From Nautiliaceae bacterium (GTDB taxonomy: Bacteria; Campylobacterota; Campylobacteria; Campylobacterales; Nautiliaceae), in contig JALVVX010000017.1 in assembly GCA_027038555.1 (NCBI GenBank), positions 27,834-91,833 on the forward strand: 64,000 nt of DNA. The letters run 5' to 3'. The notes under the pieces were generated by a model that searched no databases, was not told the origin of the DNA, and saw only the letters and a list, made by a program, of their open reading frames with translations. A program made the position numbers and the translations under genes. Positions 34,289-43,888 of this stretch are shown here, piece after piece (the stretch's first letter is position 1; each line of letters opens with the position of its first letter).

Positions 34289-34822
34289 TTAAAAATTATA
34301 GCCTAAACCAACATAAAATGCGCTGTTGTAGTTATGATTGAAACTTAATGTTCTATATCCAGCAAAAATTTCCGCATTTGTTATAGGAGAATATCCGATA
34401 TTTGCATCTATTCTGCTAAATCTATCTGCATCATCAAAGCTTAAAACTTTCGGTGCATATTCAGCTTCTGCTCTTATAAATACAGGAACTGATATATTCG
34501 GAATATACGTAAATACACCGAACCCAAGAGGTATTGCACTATTATTTTTAGTATGAACAAAATCTGCTATTAATGAAAATTTAAGGTTTTGAATATCAAC
34601 TCCTATTAAATTTCCTTCTGCTTTTAAACCGGCCAAATAAAAATTGTATTTGTTTGAATTATCGTTAAAAAGGAAAAAACCTCTGGCTTTAATATCGTTT
34701 TGAGTTATTCCGCTTTCAGCGTAAACTCCGATTGTAGAATTCGTAATTTGTAAATTTATATTTGTATTTGAAGCAAAACTTAAAGTTCCTAAAAATGCAA
34801 ATGCTGTTAATAATTTTTTCAT
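34289..34822 (-). CDS. YfaZ-like outer-membrane beta-barrel protein
   Basis: 177 residues: a signal peptide (MKKLLTAFAFLGTLSFAS) and then alternating amphipathic strands that end in aromatic YVGLGYNF, the usual C-terminal signal of outer-membrane barrels. Features such as INLQITNSTIGVYAESG and AEIFAGYRTLSF fit YfaZ-type proteins of unknown role. I chose the ATG at 34822 with AAGGAGATATAT upstream; a longer start at 34846 would spoil the signal peptide. It follows accA by about ten bases. Confidence 0.75.
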   Translation of the reverse strand: MKKLLTAFAFLGTLSFASNTNINLQITNSTIGVYAESGITQNDIKARGFFLFNDNSNKYNFYLAGLKAEGNLIGVDIQNLKFSLIADFVHTKNNSAIPLGFGVFTYIPNISVPVFIRAEAEYAPKVLSFDDADRFSRIDANIGYSPITNAEIFAGYRTLSFNHNYNSAFYVGLGYNF

Positions 34823-34832
34823 ATATATCTCC

Positions 34833-35768
34833 TTATTTTTCTTCATAAGAGCCGTAATTAAGATATTTTTGAAATCTTTTTTGAAGAAGTGTTTCTTTAT
34901 CTAATTTTTTTAGCTCGTCAATTTGTTCAATAAAATATTTTTTGATATTTTCGGCTGTCTTGTCGTAATCTCTATGAGCGCCTTCTTTCGGTTCGTCGAT
35001 TATATCATCTATAAGTCCAAGTTCTTTAAGTTCTTCTGCTGATATTTTAAGTGCTTTTGTAGCTGTTTCCGCTTTTGAGTTATCGCCCCATAAAATACTT
35101 GCACATCCCTCAGGCGAAATTACGCTAAATACGGAATATTTCAGCATTGCAAACTTATCTGCAACACCTATTGCAAGTGCACCTCCACTTCCGCCTTCTC
35201 CAATTACAATACTAACGGTTGGAGTTTTTATACGTGAGAGTTCAAATAAATTTCTTGCAATTGCTTCGCTCTGTCCTCTCTCTTCCGCACCTATTCCCGG
35301 ATACGCACCAGGAGTATCTACCAAAAAGAGTATCGGCATATCAAATTTTTCGGCAAGTTTGGCCACACGCAAGGCTTTTCTGTAACCTTCCGGATGAGGC
35401 ATACCGAAATTTCTTTTAATTTTTTCTTTTGTATTTCTACCTTTTTCTTCACCTATAACTACACATTTTTCACCTTCAATTTTACCTATATAACAGACAA
35501 TTGAAGTATCATCCCTAAATTCCCTATCCCCATGAAGTTCATACTTTTCGTCCATAATTCTTTCAATTATATCTATTGCATGAGGTCTGTCAGGATGTCT
35601 TGCAAGTTGAAGTTTTTGGTAAGGAGTAAGGTTTTTAAATGTTTTGTCGATTTCTTTTTCAAGGTCTTTTTGCAAAGAAGAGACAGCGTGAGTATCTCCT
35701 CTTATTTTTGCAACTTCTATTTGTTCTTTAAGCTCTTCTATTTTCTTTTCAAAATCAAGGACTGCCAA
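34833..35768 (-). CDS. accA: Acetyl-CoA carboxylase carboxyltransferase subunit alpha
   Basis: 311 residues, typical family length. Conserved segments include [40 protein letters not shown], and [17 protein letters not shown]. With AccD it transfers the carboxyl group from biotin to acetyl-CoA to make malonyl-CoA for fatty-acid synthesis. It lies ten bases after fabF on the same strand, in the fabG-acpP-fabF-accA order known from Campylobacter. Confidence 0.96.
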   Translation of the reverse strand: MAVLDFEKKIEELKEQIEVAKIRGDTHAVSSLQKDLEKEIDKTFKNLTPYQKLQLARHPDRPHAIDIIERIMDEKYELHGDREFRDDTSIVCYIGKIEGEKCVVIGEEKGRNTKEKIKRNFGMPHPEGYRKALRVAKLAEKFDMPILFLVDTPGAYPGIGAEERGQSEAIARNLFELSRIKTPTVSIVIGEGGSGGALAIGVADKFAMLKYSVFSVISPEGCASILWGDNSKAETATKALKISAEELKELGLIDDIIDEPKEGAHRDYDKTAENIKKYFIEQIDELKKLDKETLLQKRFQKYLNYGSYEEK

Positions 35769-35778
35769 TTTAAGCCTT

Positions 35779-36999
35779 TTATTTTACTTTTTTAAATATT
35801 ACAACGCCGTTTGTTCCGCCAAATCCAAAAGAGTTGCTCATTGCAACATCTATCTGGGCTTCTCTTGCTTTATTTGGAACATAATCCAAATCACACTCAG
35901 GATCCGGTTCTTCATAATTGATTGTAGGAGGTAAAATATTATTTTGCATAGCCATAAGCGTAATTACCGCTTCAATAGTTCCCGCTGCACCAAGACAGTG
36001 ACCTGTCGCACCTTTTGTGGAACTTACAGGAGGACAGTTTTCTTTGCCTCCAAAAAGTGCTTTAATTGCCATTGTTTCATAAAGGTCATTATATTTAGTT
36101 GATGTACCGTGGGCATTGATATAATCAATTTTTGGTCTTCCGGCCATCTCATAAGCCATTTTCATAGCTCTAAGAGCGCCTTCACCACCAGGTGCTGGTG
36201 TAGTGATGTGATTAGCATCTCCGCTCTCACCGATTCCTATGATTTCTCCATATATTTTAGCGCCTCTTGCAACTGCGTCTTCATATTTTTCTAAAATTAA
36301 ACATGCTCCGCCTTCACCCATTACAAATCCATCTCTTTTTGCATCAAACGGTCTGCTTGCATGAGCTGGGTCGTCATTTCTCGTAGAAAGTGCTTTCATT
36401 GCCGCAAATCCACCTACACCCACAGGACAGATACATGCTTCTCCGGCTACCACCATCATTTTATCAGCCATTCCGGCTTTAATTGTTTTAACGGCTTCTG
36501 TTATAGCATGAGTACCAGCCGCACATGCTGTAACGCTTGCAAGGTTTGGTCCTTTTAATTTATACTGAATTGAAACAAATCCACCAAGCATATTTACAAG
36601 TGCACTCGGAATAAAAAATGGAGAAATTCTTCTTGGTCCTCTTGTTTCTACAATAACACTCGCTTTTTCGATTACCGGAAGTCCTCCGATACCACTTGCC
36701 GCACTTATTCCGAATCTTTCTGAATCATATTCTTCTAAGCCGCTATCTTCCATAGCTTCTTTTGCCGCTGCAAGTCCAAGCTGAATAAATCTGTCTGCTT
36801 TTTTAACTTCTTTAGCATCCATTATTGTTTTTGGATCAAATCCTTTAATTTCGCCTGCAATTTGAGATGCAAATCCTTCTGGGTCAAAATGCGTTATCTT
36901 ATCGATTCCTGTTTTACCGTCAATTATATTTTTAAAACTTTCATCTTTGTTTAAACCCACTGAATTTATCATACCTATACCAGTTACAACAACTCTCAT
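35779..36999 (-). CDS. fabF: 3-oxoacyl-[acyl-carrier-protein] synthase II
   Basis: 406 residues. The catalytic triad is visible: cysteine in [12 protein letters not shown], histidine in [11 protein letters not shown] and histidine in [12 protein letters not shown], plus the C-terminal [11 protein letters not shown] motif. It elongates acyl-ACP with malonyl-ACP. AAAAGGAAATCA precedes the ATG. It is separated from acpP by 75 bases containing two hairpins. Confidence 0.97.
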   Translation of the reverse strand: MRVVVTGIGMINSVGLNKDESFKNIIDGKTGIDKITHFDPEGFASQIAGEIKGFDPKTIMDAKEVKKADRFIQLGLAAAKEAMEDSGLEEYDSERFGISAASGIGGLPVIEKASVIVETRGPRRISPFFIPSALVNMLGGFVSIQYKLKGPNLASVTACAAGTHAITEAVKTIKAGMADKMMVVAGEACICPVGVGGFAAMKALSTRNDDPAHASRPFDAKRDGFVMGEGGACLILEKYEDAVARGAKIYGEIIGIGESGDANHITTPAPGGEGALRAMKMAYEMAGRPKIDYINAHGTSTKYNDLYETMAIKALFGGKENCPPVSSTKGATGHCLGAAGTIEAVITLMAMQNNILPPTINYEEPDPECDLDYVPNKAREAQIDVAMSNSFGFGGTNGVVIFKKVK

Positions 37000-37019
37000 T
37001 GATTTCCTTTTTTAAGAAG

Positions 37020-37069
37020 TAATAAAAGCATACTTTCAAATATACTTTTATTACCTCTCAAAGAGAGGT
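37020..37069 (-). promoter_or_regulatory. Two hairpins between acpP and fabF
   Basis: ACCTCTC, three bases, GAGAGGT (37053-37069) and a longer AU-rich hairpin TAATAAAAG/CTTTTATTA (37020-37028 with 37045-37053) lie directly after the acpP stop on the transcribed minus strand. They share one base, so they abut. Neither is followed by a U-run. They may shield or process the acpP part of the message, which usually needs much higher expression than fabF. Confidence 0.55.
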
Positions 37070-37074
37070 TAAAA

Positions 37075-37308
37075 TTATGATTTTGCTTTTTCGATATAAT
37101 CTACTACATCTTGAACAGTTTGGATTTTTTCCGCTTCACTGTCAGGAATTTCGATTTCGAATTTTTCTTCAAGAGCCATAATCATTTCAACAACGTCAAG
37201 ACTATCAGCTCCAAGGTCTTCTACAAATTTTGCTTCTGGTTTTACCTCATCAGGACTTACATTTAATTGCTCAACAATCACTTCTTTTACTTCATCAAAT
37301 AATGCCAT
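37075..37308 (-). CDS. acpP: Acyl carrier protein
   Basis: 77 residues, strongly acidic. The phosphopantetheine attachment serine is in the conserved [17 protein letters not shown] motif, and the helix pattern is standard. It carries growing acyl chains for FabG, FabF and related enzymes encoded here. AAAGGAGATAAT precedes the ATG. Confidence 0.98.
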   Translation of the reverse strand: MALFDEVKEVIVEQLNVSPDEVKPEAKFVEDLGADSLDVVEMIMALEEKFEIEIPDSEAEKIQTVQDVVDYIEKAKS

Positions 37309-37392
37309 ATTATCTCCTTTGAATTTTTTTATAATCGCATTTTATCATAAAATCGTTTTATTTTACAAATCACGGTTTTTACCTCTTTTGTC

Positions 37393-38136
37393 TTACATAT
37401 ACATTCCACCATTAACTTTAAGTGTTTCACCCGTAATATAACTTGCTTCATCGCTTAAAAGAAAAGCAACCGCATTTGCGACTTCTTTTGGGTCGGCAAG
37501 TCTTTTTAGAGGAATTTTATTTAATATTTCTTCTTTAACCTTTTCAGGAAGATTTTTTGTCATATCGGTATCGATAAATCCGGGAGTTACTGTATTAAAT
37601 CTAATATTTCTCGCAGCGCCTTCAAGTGCGAATGTTTTAGTCACAGCTATTACTCCGCCTTTGCTTGCGACATAATTCGCCTGCCCTACATTACCTGATT
37701 CAGCCACTACACTTGCCACGTTTACAACGCTTCCGAACCTTTTTTTGCTCATTACTTTAAGCGCTTCCCTGCATCCTATAAAAGTCGAAGTTAAATTCGC
37801 ATCGATTACTTTTTTGAAATCCTCCACACTCATACGCATAGCAAGTTTATCGTTTGTAATTCCGGCATTGTTTACAAGATAACTAAGCTCTCCGTCAGAA
37901 TCGATTATAGTTTTTATGGCATCAATAAAAGCTTTTTCATCACTAACATCAAACCCGATAACAGCCGCACTTCCTCCGTTTTGTTCGATTTCTTCTTTTA
38001 ATCTCTCAGCAAGTTCGGCATTGCTTCTGTAATTTATCCAAACTTTTACACCATATTTCGCCAAAACTTTTGCAATTTCAGCACCTATTCCTCTGCTTGC
38101 ACCCGTTATTAATGCATTTTTACCGCTAAATGTCAT
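37393..38136 (-). CDS. fabG: 3-oxoacyl-[acyl-carrier-protein] reductase
   Basis: 247 residues of the short-chain dehydrogenase family. The NADPH-binding motif is TGASRGIG, the catalytic YxxxK is in YVASKGG preceded by the serine in NVASVVAESG, and NNAG is present. The C-terminus GETLKVNGGMYM is typical FabG. I chose the ATG at 38136 with AAAGGGG upstream; an ATG at 38175 would add 13 residues that do not fit the family. It lies divergent from mraY. Confidence 0.95.
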   Translation of the reverse strand: MTFSGKNALITGASRGIGAEIAKVLAKYGVKVWINYRSNAELAERLKEEIEQNGGSAAVIGFDVSDEKAFIDAIKTIIDSDGELSYLVNNAGITNDKLAMRMSVEDFKKVIDANLTSTFIGCREALKVMSKKRFGSVVNVASVVAESGNVGQANYVASKGGVIAVTKTFALEGAARNIRFNTVTPGFIDTDMTKNLPEKVKEEILNKIPLKRLADPKEVANAVAFLLSDEASYITGETLKVNGGMYM

Positions 38137-38167
38137 ATTTACCCCTTTAATTTCTAAAATTTTTTTA

Positions 38168-38176
38168 TGATACAAT
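38168..38176 (+). promoter_or_regulatory. Extended -10 box for mraY
   Basis: TGATACAAT, an extended -10 element (TGnTAnAAT-like), ends 21 bases before the mraY start codon. No good -35 box accompanies it. Confidence 0.45.
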
Positions 38177-38197
38177 TTTATCCAAAAAAGGGATTTA

Positions 38198-39253
38198 ATG
38201 TTACATTTTTTATATTCCCATTTCGGAATAAATATTTTTCATTATATTTCCGTAAGGGCGATAATAGCATTTTTTATGTCATTTTTTGTTACTCTTTATT
38301 TAATGCCTAAATTTATAAAATGGGCTAAAAACAAAGCAACCCAACCGATATACGATTTAGCACCCGAAAATCACAAATCAAAATCGAAAACACCTACAAT
38401 GGGTGGAATTGTATTTATTACAAGTGCGGTAATTGCAATAATTTTCAGTGCAAAACTGAACTTTTACGTAATACTTTCTTTATTTACTTTAATATCTTTT
38501 ATGCTAATAGGTATGAGTGACGACTTTGGGAAAATAACCGGCAAAGACAATCAAGCCGGCCTCAGTGCCAAAAAAAAATTTTTATTACAGTCTTTTGTAG
38601 CATTTGTTATTTCTTTAATTCTTTATATATATCATTTCGATACAAATCTTTATATCCCTTTTTATAAATATCCGGTTTTTGATATGAAATTTTTTGCAGT
38701 GTTTTTCTGGGCTTTTGTGATTGTAGGTATGAGCAATGCCGTAAATCTTACGGACGGTCTTGACGGACTTGCAACTGTTCCAAGTATTTTTTCTCTTTTT
38801 ACGCTTGCTATATTTTTATATTTTACAGGAAATGCAGTTTTTAGCAAATACCTGTTTTTGCCTTTTGAAAACGGAGTAGGAGAAGTGGTTATCGTATCAA
38901 CGGCTTTAATAGGTGCGCTTCTCGGGTTTTTGTGGTACAACTCAAATCCGGCGGAAATTTTTATGGGGGACAGCGGAAGTTTAAGTCTTGGCGCAATTAT
39001 AGGGCTTTTGGCGATATTCGTAAAAGCGGAACTGCTGCTTGTTTTTATCGGTTTTATTTTCATTTTAGAGACTGTTTCTGTCATTTTACAAGTCGGCTCA
39101 TACAAAACAAGAGGAAAAAGAATTTTTCTTATGGCACCGATTCATCATCATTTTGAACAATTAGGCTGGAAAGAAAATAAAGTAACAATAAGATTTTGGA
39201 TAATTGCGTTTATTATGAATTTAATTGCAATACTCAGCATTAAAATAAGATAA
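38198..39253 (+). CDS. mraY: Phospho-N-acetylmuramoyl-pentapeptide transferase
   Basis: 351 residues with about ten membrane helices. Active-site motifs are GMSDDFGKI (aspartate pair), [10 protein letters not shown], and [11 protein letters not shown] near the C-terminus. It makes lipid I in peptidoglycan synthesis. AAAAAAGGG precedes the ATG. The neighbouring order (fabG divergent, murD downstream) resembles that of Campylobacter, with sppA inserted here between mraY and murD. Confidence 0.97.
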   Translation: MLHFLYSHFGINIFHYISVRAIIAFFMSFFVTLYLMPKFIKWAKNKATQPIYDLAPENHKSKSKTPTMGGIVFITSAVIAIIFSAKLNFYVILSLFTLISFMLIGMSDDFGKITGKDNQAGLSAKKKFLLQSFVAFVISLILYIYHFDTNLYIPFYKYPVFDMKFFAVFFWAFVIVGMSNAVNLTDGLDGLATVPSIFSLFTLAIFLYFTGNAVFSKYLFLPFENGVGEVVIVSTALIGALLGFLWYNSNPAEIFMGDSGSLSLGAIIGLLAIFVKAELLLVFIGFIFILETVSVILQVGSYKTRGKRIFLMAPIHHHFEQLGWKENKVTIRFWIIAFIMNLIAILSIKIR

Positions 39254-39352
39254 AGATTAATAAAAAAACAAAATTTATAAATTTCAGTTCGAAATTAAGA
39301 TTTATTTAATTTGAATATTAATTTTAGTTAAAATAACAAAAAAAGGAAATAA

Positions 39353-40267
39353 ATGCAAAACAGTGAAATAAAAATAGAAAATGAAAAATTAAAAAGCGAA
39401 CTTAAAATATTTAAATTAAAAGCCCTGAAAGAAAAAATAGTAATAATAGGTGTTACACTGCTTTTAATAGCAGAAGTTTTTTTACTGTTTGCCTTTTTTA
39501 AAAAAACCATACTTCCATCAAAACCTATTACAAAACCATATATCGCTGTAATTAATATAAACAAAACAATTACGGTTCCGTATATCGATAAACTGATGGC
39601 AAAAATGGACGCTTTGAAAAAAGACAAAAACTGTAAAGAATTTCTTCTTATTTTCAACACTCCCGGCGGAAGTCCGAGTGCAAGTGACGAATTTAACGCA
39701 TATCTTAAATACATAAACAAAACAAAAAAAGTAAATGTATATGTCGAAAGTATGGCGGCAAGCGGAGGGTATTATATAATAAGCGCAATTAAGCCGATTA
39801 TTGCCAATAAAAATGCGGTTGTAGGAAGTATAGGTGTTATTATGCCTCACTTTGTACTTAAAAAACTTGCCGATAAAATAGGAATTGAAGAAGATTCGCT
39901 TACAATAGGTAAATATAAAGAACCTGTAAGCTGGTTTAGAAAATTCAGCGATGAGGATAAAAAATATCTAAAAGACCATCTTCTTTTACCTACATATGAT
40001 AATTTTCTTAAAACAGTGGCACAAGGCAGAGGAATTCCTCTTGAAAAACTCAAAAAATATGCAGACGGCAAAATATACACCGCCACACTTGTAAAAGGGA
40101 TTTTGGTTGATAAAATATCCGATTTGATTACGGTAAAAGAAAATTTAAGAAAAAAATATAAAAATATTGAGTTTATAAATATACCGCTTGAAAGAAAAAG
40201 AATACCGTTTTTTAATATTAAACTTTCAAGTGATATCGGAGAAGCGTTAAAGGAAATTGTTAAATGA
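39353..40267 (+). CDS. sppA: Signal peptide peptidase SppA, 36-kDa type
   Basis: 304 residues. An N-terminal coiled coil (about 1-24) and a membrane helix (about 27-48) precede the peptidase S49 domain. The catalytic serine is in ESMAASGGYY and the probable catalytic lysine in TIGKYKEPVSWFRKFSDED. It degrades leftover signal peptides at the inner membrane. AAAAAGGAAATAA precedes the ATG. The end overlaps murD by four bases. Confidence 0.92.
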   Translation: MQNSEIKIENEKLKSELKIFKLKALKEKIVIIGVTLLLIAEVFLLFAFFKKTILPSKPITKPYIAVININKTITVPYIDKLMAKMDALKKDKNCKEFLLIFNTPGGSPSASDEFNAYLKYINKTKKVNVYVESMAASGGYYIISAIKPIIANKNAVVGSIGVIMPHFVLKKLADKIGIEEDSLTIGKYKEPVSWFRKFSDEDKKYLKDHLLLPTYDNFLKTVAQGRGIPLEKLKKYADGKIYTATLVKGILVDKISDLITVKENLRKKYKNIEFINIPLERKRIPFFNIKLSSDIGEALKEIVK

Positions 40268-41430
40268 AATCGCTTTTTGGATACGGCATTACCACCAAAG
40301 AGATAGCAAAAGAAGGCGGATGGCAAATTTATGACGATAAATTTAAAGAAGTTTCGTTTGACAAATACGGCAACAGACTTCTGCCAAGCTTCCTTTTTGA
40401 CGAAACAAAATCAAAACTTGAAATAACATCTCCCGGAATACCTCCACATCATCCGTTAATAAAAAAAGCAAAAAATTTAATAAGCGAACTTGATTATTAC
40501 TATAATCCTGATATTTTCCAAATATGGATAACTGGAACAAACGGAAAAACCACAACTACCCAAATGATTCATTTTTTACTTGAAAACAGTGAAATAGGCG
40601 GCAATATAGGTATTCCTCTTGGCAAATTGAATCCCGAAAAAAAATGGGTTATTGAAGTAAGCTCGTTTCAGCTTTATTACACGAAAACGGCAAAACCAGA
40701 TATTTTTGTTATTTTACCTCTTGAAGAAGACCATATTTCATGGCATGGAAGTTTTGAAGAATATAAAAAAGCAAAACTCTCACCTCTAAAAAGAATGAGT
40801 AAAAGAGATATAGTAATAATGCCGCAAAATTTAGATACCAAAACAGACGCTTTTAAAATACTTTATAAAAATGAAGAAGATTTGATAAAATATTTTAATA
40901 TTAAATCAAAAGATTTCGAAGTTCCTTTTTTACTTGACGAATTATTGGCAAAAGCGGTTTATAAAATTCTTACCTTTAAAGAGAAATCTTTAAAAAATTT
41001 TAAAATCGATTCACATAAACTTGAAGAAATTAAAGATTCTAAAAATAGAATATGGGTAGATGATAGTAAAGCCACAAATGTAGATGCCACTTTTAATGCA
41101 CTCAAAAGATATAAAAACAGAAAAATTCATCTAATTATCGGTGGAGTCGATAAAGGGCAAAATTTTGAAAAACTTTTTGAATATATGAAAAATCTTGATA
41201 TCAGGCTTTATATGATAGGAGAAAAAAGAGATGTTTTTAAAAATCTTGCAAAAAAACACAATATAGATTTTATAGAATCTGTTACAATACAAAACGCAGT
41301 AAGTGAAATATCACGGATTTTAAAAGAAAATGAAATTGCACTTTTAAGCCCGGCGTGCGCCAGTTTTGACCAGTTTGAAAGTTATAAGCATAGAGGAGAA
41401 GAATTTAAAAAATGTATAAATTCATTATAA
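40264..41430 (+). CDS. murD: UDP-N-acetylmuramoyl-alanine--D-glutamate ligase
   Basis: 388 residues, shorter than the E. coli enzyme (about 438), mostly through a smaller N-terminal domain. The ATP-binding loop WITGTNGKTTTTQM lies near 90-103. VIEVSSFQLYYT and the C-terminal WVDDSKATNVDATFNAL are typical MurD motifs, as is LLSPACASFDQFESYKHRG. It adds D-glutamate to the peptidoglycan precursor. It overlaps sppA by four bases and the lipoprotein gene by 19 bases. Confidence 0.96.
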   Translation: MKSLFGYGITTKEIAKEGGWQIYDDKFKEVSFDKYGNRLLPSFLFDETKSKLEITSPGIPPHHPLIKKAKNLISELDYYYNPDIFQIWITGTNGKTTTTQMIHFLLENSEIGGNIGIPLGKLNPEKKWVIEVSSFQLYYTKTAKPDIFVILPLEEDHISWHGSFEEYKKAKLSPLKRMSKRDIVIMPQNLDTKTDAFKILYKNEEDLIKYFNIKSKDFEVPFLLDELLAKAVYKILTFKEKSLKNFKIDSHKLEEIKDSKNRIWVDDSKATNVDATFNALKRYKNRKIHLIIGGVDKGQNFEKLFEYMKNLDIRLYMIGEKRDVFKNLAKKHNIDFIESVTIQNAVSEISRILKENEIALLSPACASFDQFESYKHRGEEFKKCINSL

Positions 41431-42338
41431 GTTTAATTATATTCATATTATTTGCAGGTTGTGCAGAAAAGATTAATCCGAATGAATTTCATCCTGTAAT
41501 AAGCCAAAAAGCTATTATTCAACCCACACCAAGAGAAATAAAACATAAACCAAATGTTATAATTTTTACAAAAGATAATAATTATTATGAAAAAAATGCA
41601 AAAAATTATTTAGAGACTAAATTAATAAATTCCAAATACGTTAATATACTAAATAGAAAATCAAATATCCAAGATGAAATAAAACTTGCAGAAAACGCAA
41701 AAGCGACAAACAGTGATTTAAATCAGGCCGATTTTATAATTATTGAAAATATTACCCCAAAAACATACAATGCAAAATATATTCCTCCACAATATTATAA
41801 AGATAAAAAAGGCAGAATTCACAAAATTCCCGGGTATTACCAATATGAAGGGTGCAGTAGCGGGTATATCAATGTTTATTCGGTTTTACCTTACAGACTT
41901 ATAAACTCTATATATGCATCCGGATGTTATTACACAACCACATCCAACTATCAAAATATTAAAAATTATGTTTTACTAAACAGTGTTTATTCGGCTGTGG
42001 ATAATGCAAAATATTCTCTTTATAAGACATTTACACCAAAAGGATATATTTTTGAAATAAGAAAAAAAGATGATGAATTAATTTTGCATACAACACTGGG
42101 TAAAAAAAACGGTGCGAAAGAATATGAAAGAGTGAATATTTATGAAAAACGTATAAAAAAACTTCCTTTTAGCAATGAAAAAATAATAGAAGAAGTAAAA
42201 ATAGGAGAAGGAATAATAAGCAATGTCGTAAATGAAAACGATTCATGGGTAATCGTAAAAAAATTAAAACAAAAACCGAAAATAGGAGATTACATAAAAA
42301 TGAATTATAAACATACATTTTGGGATATATTCAGATGA
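41412..42338 (+). CDS. Putative lipoprotein, LPP20-neighbour type
   Basis: 308 residues with a lipobox signal peptide (FILFAGCAE, lipidated cysteine about 17). The middle has an alpha/beta region (about 45-120) that may be CsgG-like. The C-terminus (IGEGIISNVVNENDSWVIVK, then KPKIGDYIKM) resembles the end domain of FlgT-type flagellar proteins. It starts inside the end of murD and overlaps the next lipoprotein gene as ATGA. A flagellar or outer-membrane role is only inferred. Confidence 0.65.
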   Translation: MYKFIISLIIFILFAGCAEKINPNEFHPVISQKAIIQPTPREIKHKPNVIIFTKDNNYYEKNAKNYLETKLINSKYVNILNRKSNIQDEIKLAENAKATNSDLNQADFIIIENITPKTYNAKYIPPQYYKDKKGRIHKIPGYYQYEGCSSGYINVYSVLPYRLINSIYASGCYYTTTSNYQNIKNYVLLNSVYSAVDNAKYSLYKTFTPKGYIFEIRKKDDELILHTTLGKKNGAKEYERVNIYEKRIKKLPFSNEKIIEEVKIGEGIISNVVNENDSWVIVKKLKQKPKIGDYIKMNYKHTFWDIFR

Positions 42339-43210
42339 AAAAATTAATAGGAATTTTGGTTTTTATATTTTTTGTATCCTGTGCTTCAAACCCTCCGAAA
42401 TGGTATGAAAAAATATATACTGACAATTCTTATTTTATTTATTCCACAGGAGCAGGCAAAACAAAACAAGAAGCCATAAATACAGCTCTTGCAAATGCTT
42501 CTTCCAAAGTTGCCGTTATAGTAAGGAGTACTTATAATTCTTTAAAATACAGCTATAAAGGCAATGACACTTCCGCTTATTCAAACACTTCCGTTTTCGA
42601 TATACAAACCAAGACAAATCCTTTGACTTTTACCGATTATAAAATATTAAAACTTGAAAAAAAAGATAAATATTATGTTTTACTTAAAATAAACAGATAC
42701 AAAAACGCAAAATTTATGTGTGATAATACAGAAATTGAAAATATTGACACTGAGAATTTAAATATATTGTTTAATTATAAAAAAATTATAAATCAATTAA
42801 ATAAAAAAGTCGAAAAATTAAAAAATATAAACGCACTTTATCCTCTGTGCAAAGATAAACTAAAAAATGCCCTTTTATTAAAACAGAAAATAGAAAAAAA
42901 ATATCACAATCTCAGTTTAAATATAATTTCAAATGATGAAAGGTTAAAAGAGATTATTGAATCGTCTTTAAATATAAAATCATTTAATAATGCAAAAATA
43001 CAAATTTATGCAAATTCAAAGACAACATTTAAAAATGTAGGAAATTATAAAATTGCAATAATAAAATTGAATATAAAAATACAATCCCAAAACAAATCAA
43101 GAAATTTTTCCGTTGAATGCGCAGGAAGTTCGATTCAGGATTATTCCGTTGCAAAATCTTTGGCATATAATGTATGTAAAGAGAAAATAAAAAGAATTTT
43201 TAATAATTAA
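42335..43210 (+). CDS. LPP20-family-like lipoprotein
   Basis: 291 residues. Signal peptide and lipobox are at the start (FFVSCAS). Residues about 22-130 carry the LPP20-type sequence PPKWYEK, FIYSTGAGKTKQEAINTALA, NASSKVAVIV, and YYVLLKINRYK. A coiled coil (about 140-200) and a second alpha/beta domain (about 205-291) follow. The family includes H. pylori Lpp20 and the flagellar protein FlgP. The ATG at 42335 overlaps the upstream stop. Its 3' end overlaps another LPP20-type gene on the opposite strand by 11 bases. Confidence 0.75.
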   Translation: MKKLIGILVFIFFVSCASNPPKWYEKIYTDNSYFIYSTGAGKTKQEAINTALANASSKVAVIVRSTYNSLKYSYKGNDTSAYSNTSVFDIQTKTNPLTFTDYKILKLEKKDKYYVLLKINRYKNAKFMCDNTEIENIDTENLNILFNYKKIINQLNKKVEKLKNINALYPLCKDKLKNALLLKQKIEKKYHNLSLNIISNDERLKEIIESSLNIKSFNNAKIQIYANSKTTFKNVGNYKIAIIKLNIKIQSQNKSRNFSVECAGSSIQDYSVAKSLAYNVCKEKIKRIFNN

Positions 43211-43760
43211 ATTCTTTATCTATCTCTTTATCCAAATCCTCCCATGATTTTTTAGCAAGAAATTTTTGATAAAGTGCTTCTTTGTTGTGCAGTGAAGTTT
43301 TAATACCTTCTATGGCATCTTCTTTTGGCATACCCACTAAAACATAAAGTGTTCCTTTTGGACTTTTCCAGAGCTTTAAAAGTTTTGAATTTCTGAGTGT
43401 TTCATATGCAAGCTGTTTTGAAACGTTTTCAGTGGCTTTTTCTACCGTTACATCTTTACCTGCTCCTGTACTTGCTTCAAATCTTTTGAAAATATTTTTA
43501 ACTCTTATACTGATTTTCCTTGCAATTTCATCTCTTGCCGCTGAAATGGCTTCTGTTCTTTGATAATTAAATCCAAGAGGCGTTGGCTCTGCACTTCCCA
43601 CACCTGTAATCATATCTTTAACATTACCTCCATTACATATCCATTCAGGTGCATTTACATTATCAATTTGGCATATTTGTTCTTTTTGAACTTCGTTTTT
43701 TGAAGAGCAACCGCTAAAAATAATAACACCTGCTCCAATCAATCCTAACAATCTTTTCAT
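43200..43760 (-). CDS. LPP20-family outer-membrane lipoprotein
   Basis: 186 residues with a lipobox signal peptide (VIIFSGCSS). The mature part has APEWICNGG, MITGVGSAEPTPLG, AISAARDEIARKI, and YVLVGMPKEDAIEGI, which follow the H. pylori Lpp20 pattern closely. The family includes FlgP, which builds flagellar disks. AAAGGAGATATA precedes the ATG. It is convergent with another LPP20-type gene and lies next to tRNA-Phe. Confidence 0.8.
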   Translation of the reverse strand: MKRLLGLIGAGVIIFSGCSSKNEVQKEQICQIDNVNAPEWICNGGNVKDMITGVGSAEPTPLGFNYQRTEAISAARDEIARKISIRVKNIFKRFEASTGAGKDVTVEKATENVSKQLAYETLRNSKLLKLWKSPKGTLYVLVGMPKEDAIEGIKTSLHNKEALYQKFLAKKSWEDLDKEIDKEFNY

Positions 43761-43791
43761 TATATCTCCTTTAAGCTTAATTTAAGAATCG

Positions 43792-43797
43792 TATAAT
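43792..43797 (+). promoter_or_regulatory. -10 box of the tRNA-Phe gene
   Basis: A perfect TATAAT ends 15 bases before the mature tRNA 5' end. No convincing -35 box is seen at the expected distance. Confidence 0.5.
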
Positions 43798-43812
43798 ATA
43801 ATTTCACTCCGA

Positions 43813-43888
43813 GCCTCGGTAGCTCAGTCGGTAGAGCAAGGGACTGAAAATCCCTGTGTCGGCGGTTCGATTCCGTCCCGAGGCACCA
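43813..43888 (+). tRNA. tRNA-Phe (GAA)
   Basis: A complete 76-base cloverleaf with encoded CCA. The acceptor stem GCCTCGG pairs with CCGAGGC, the D arm is GCTCAGTCGGTAGAGC, the anticodon stem GGGAC/TCCC surrounds the loop with anticodon GAA, and the T arm has GTTCGATTC. The stop codon of the convergent gene on the other strand starts at the very next base. Confidence 0.98.

Noticed and set aside
34822-34846. Longer start of the YfaZ-like protein
   Set aside because: It adds eight charged residues before a good signal peptide, while the internal ATG has a strong ribosome site.
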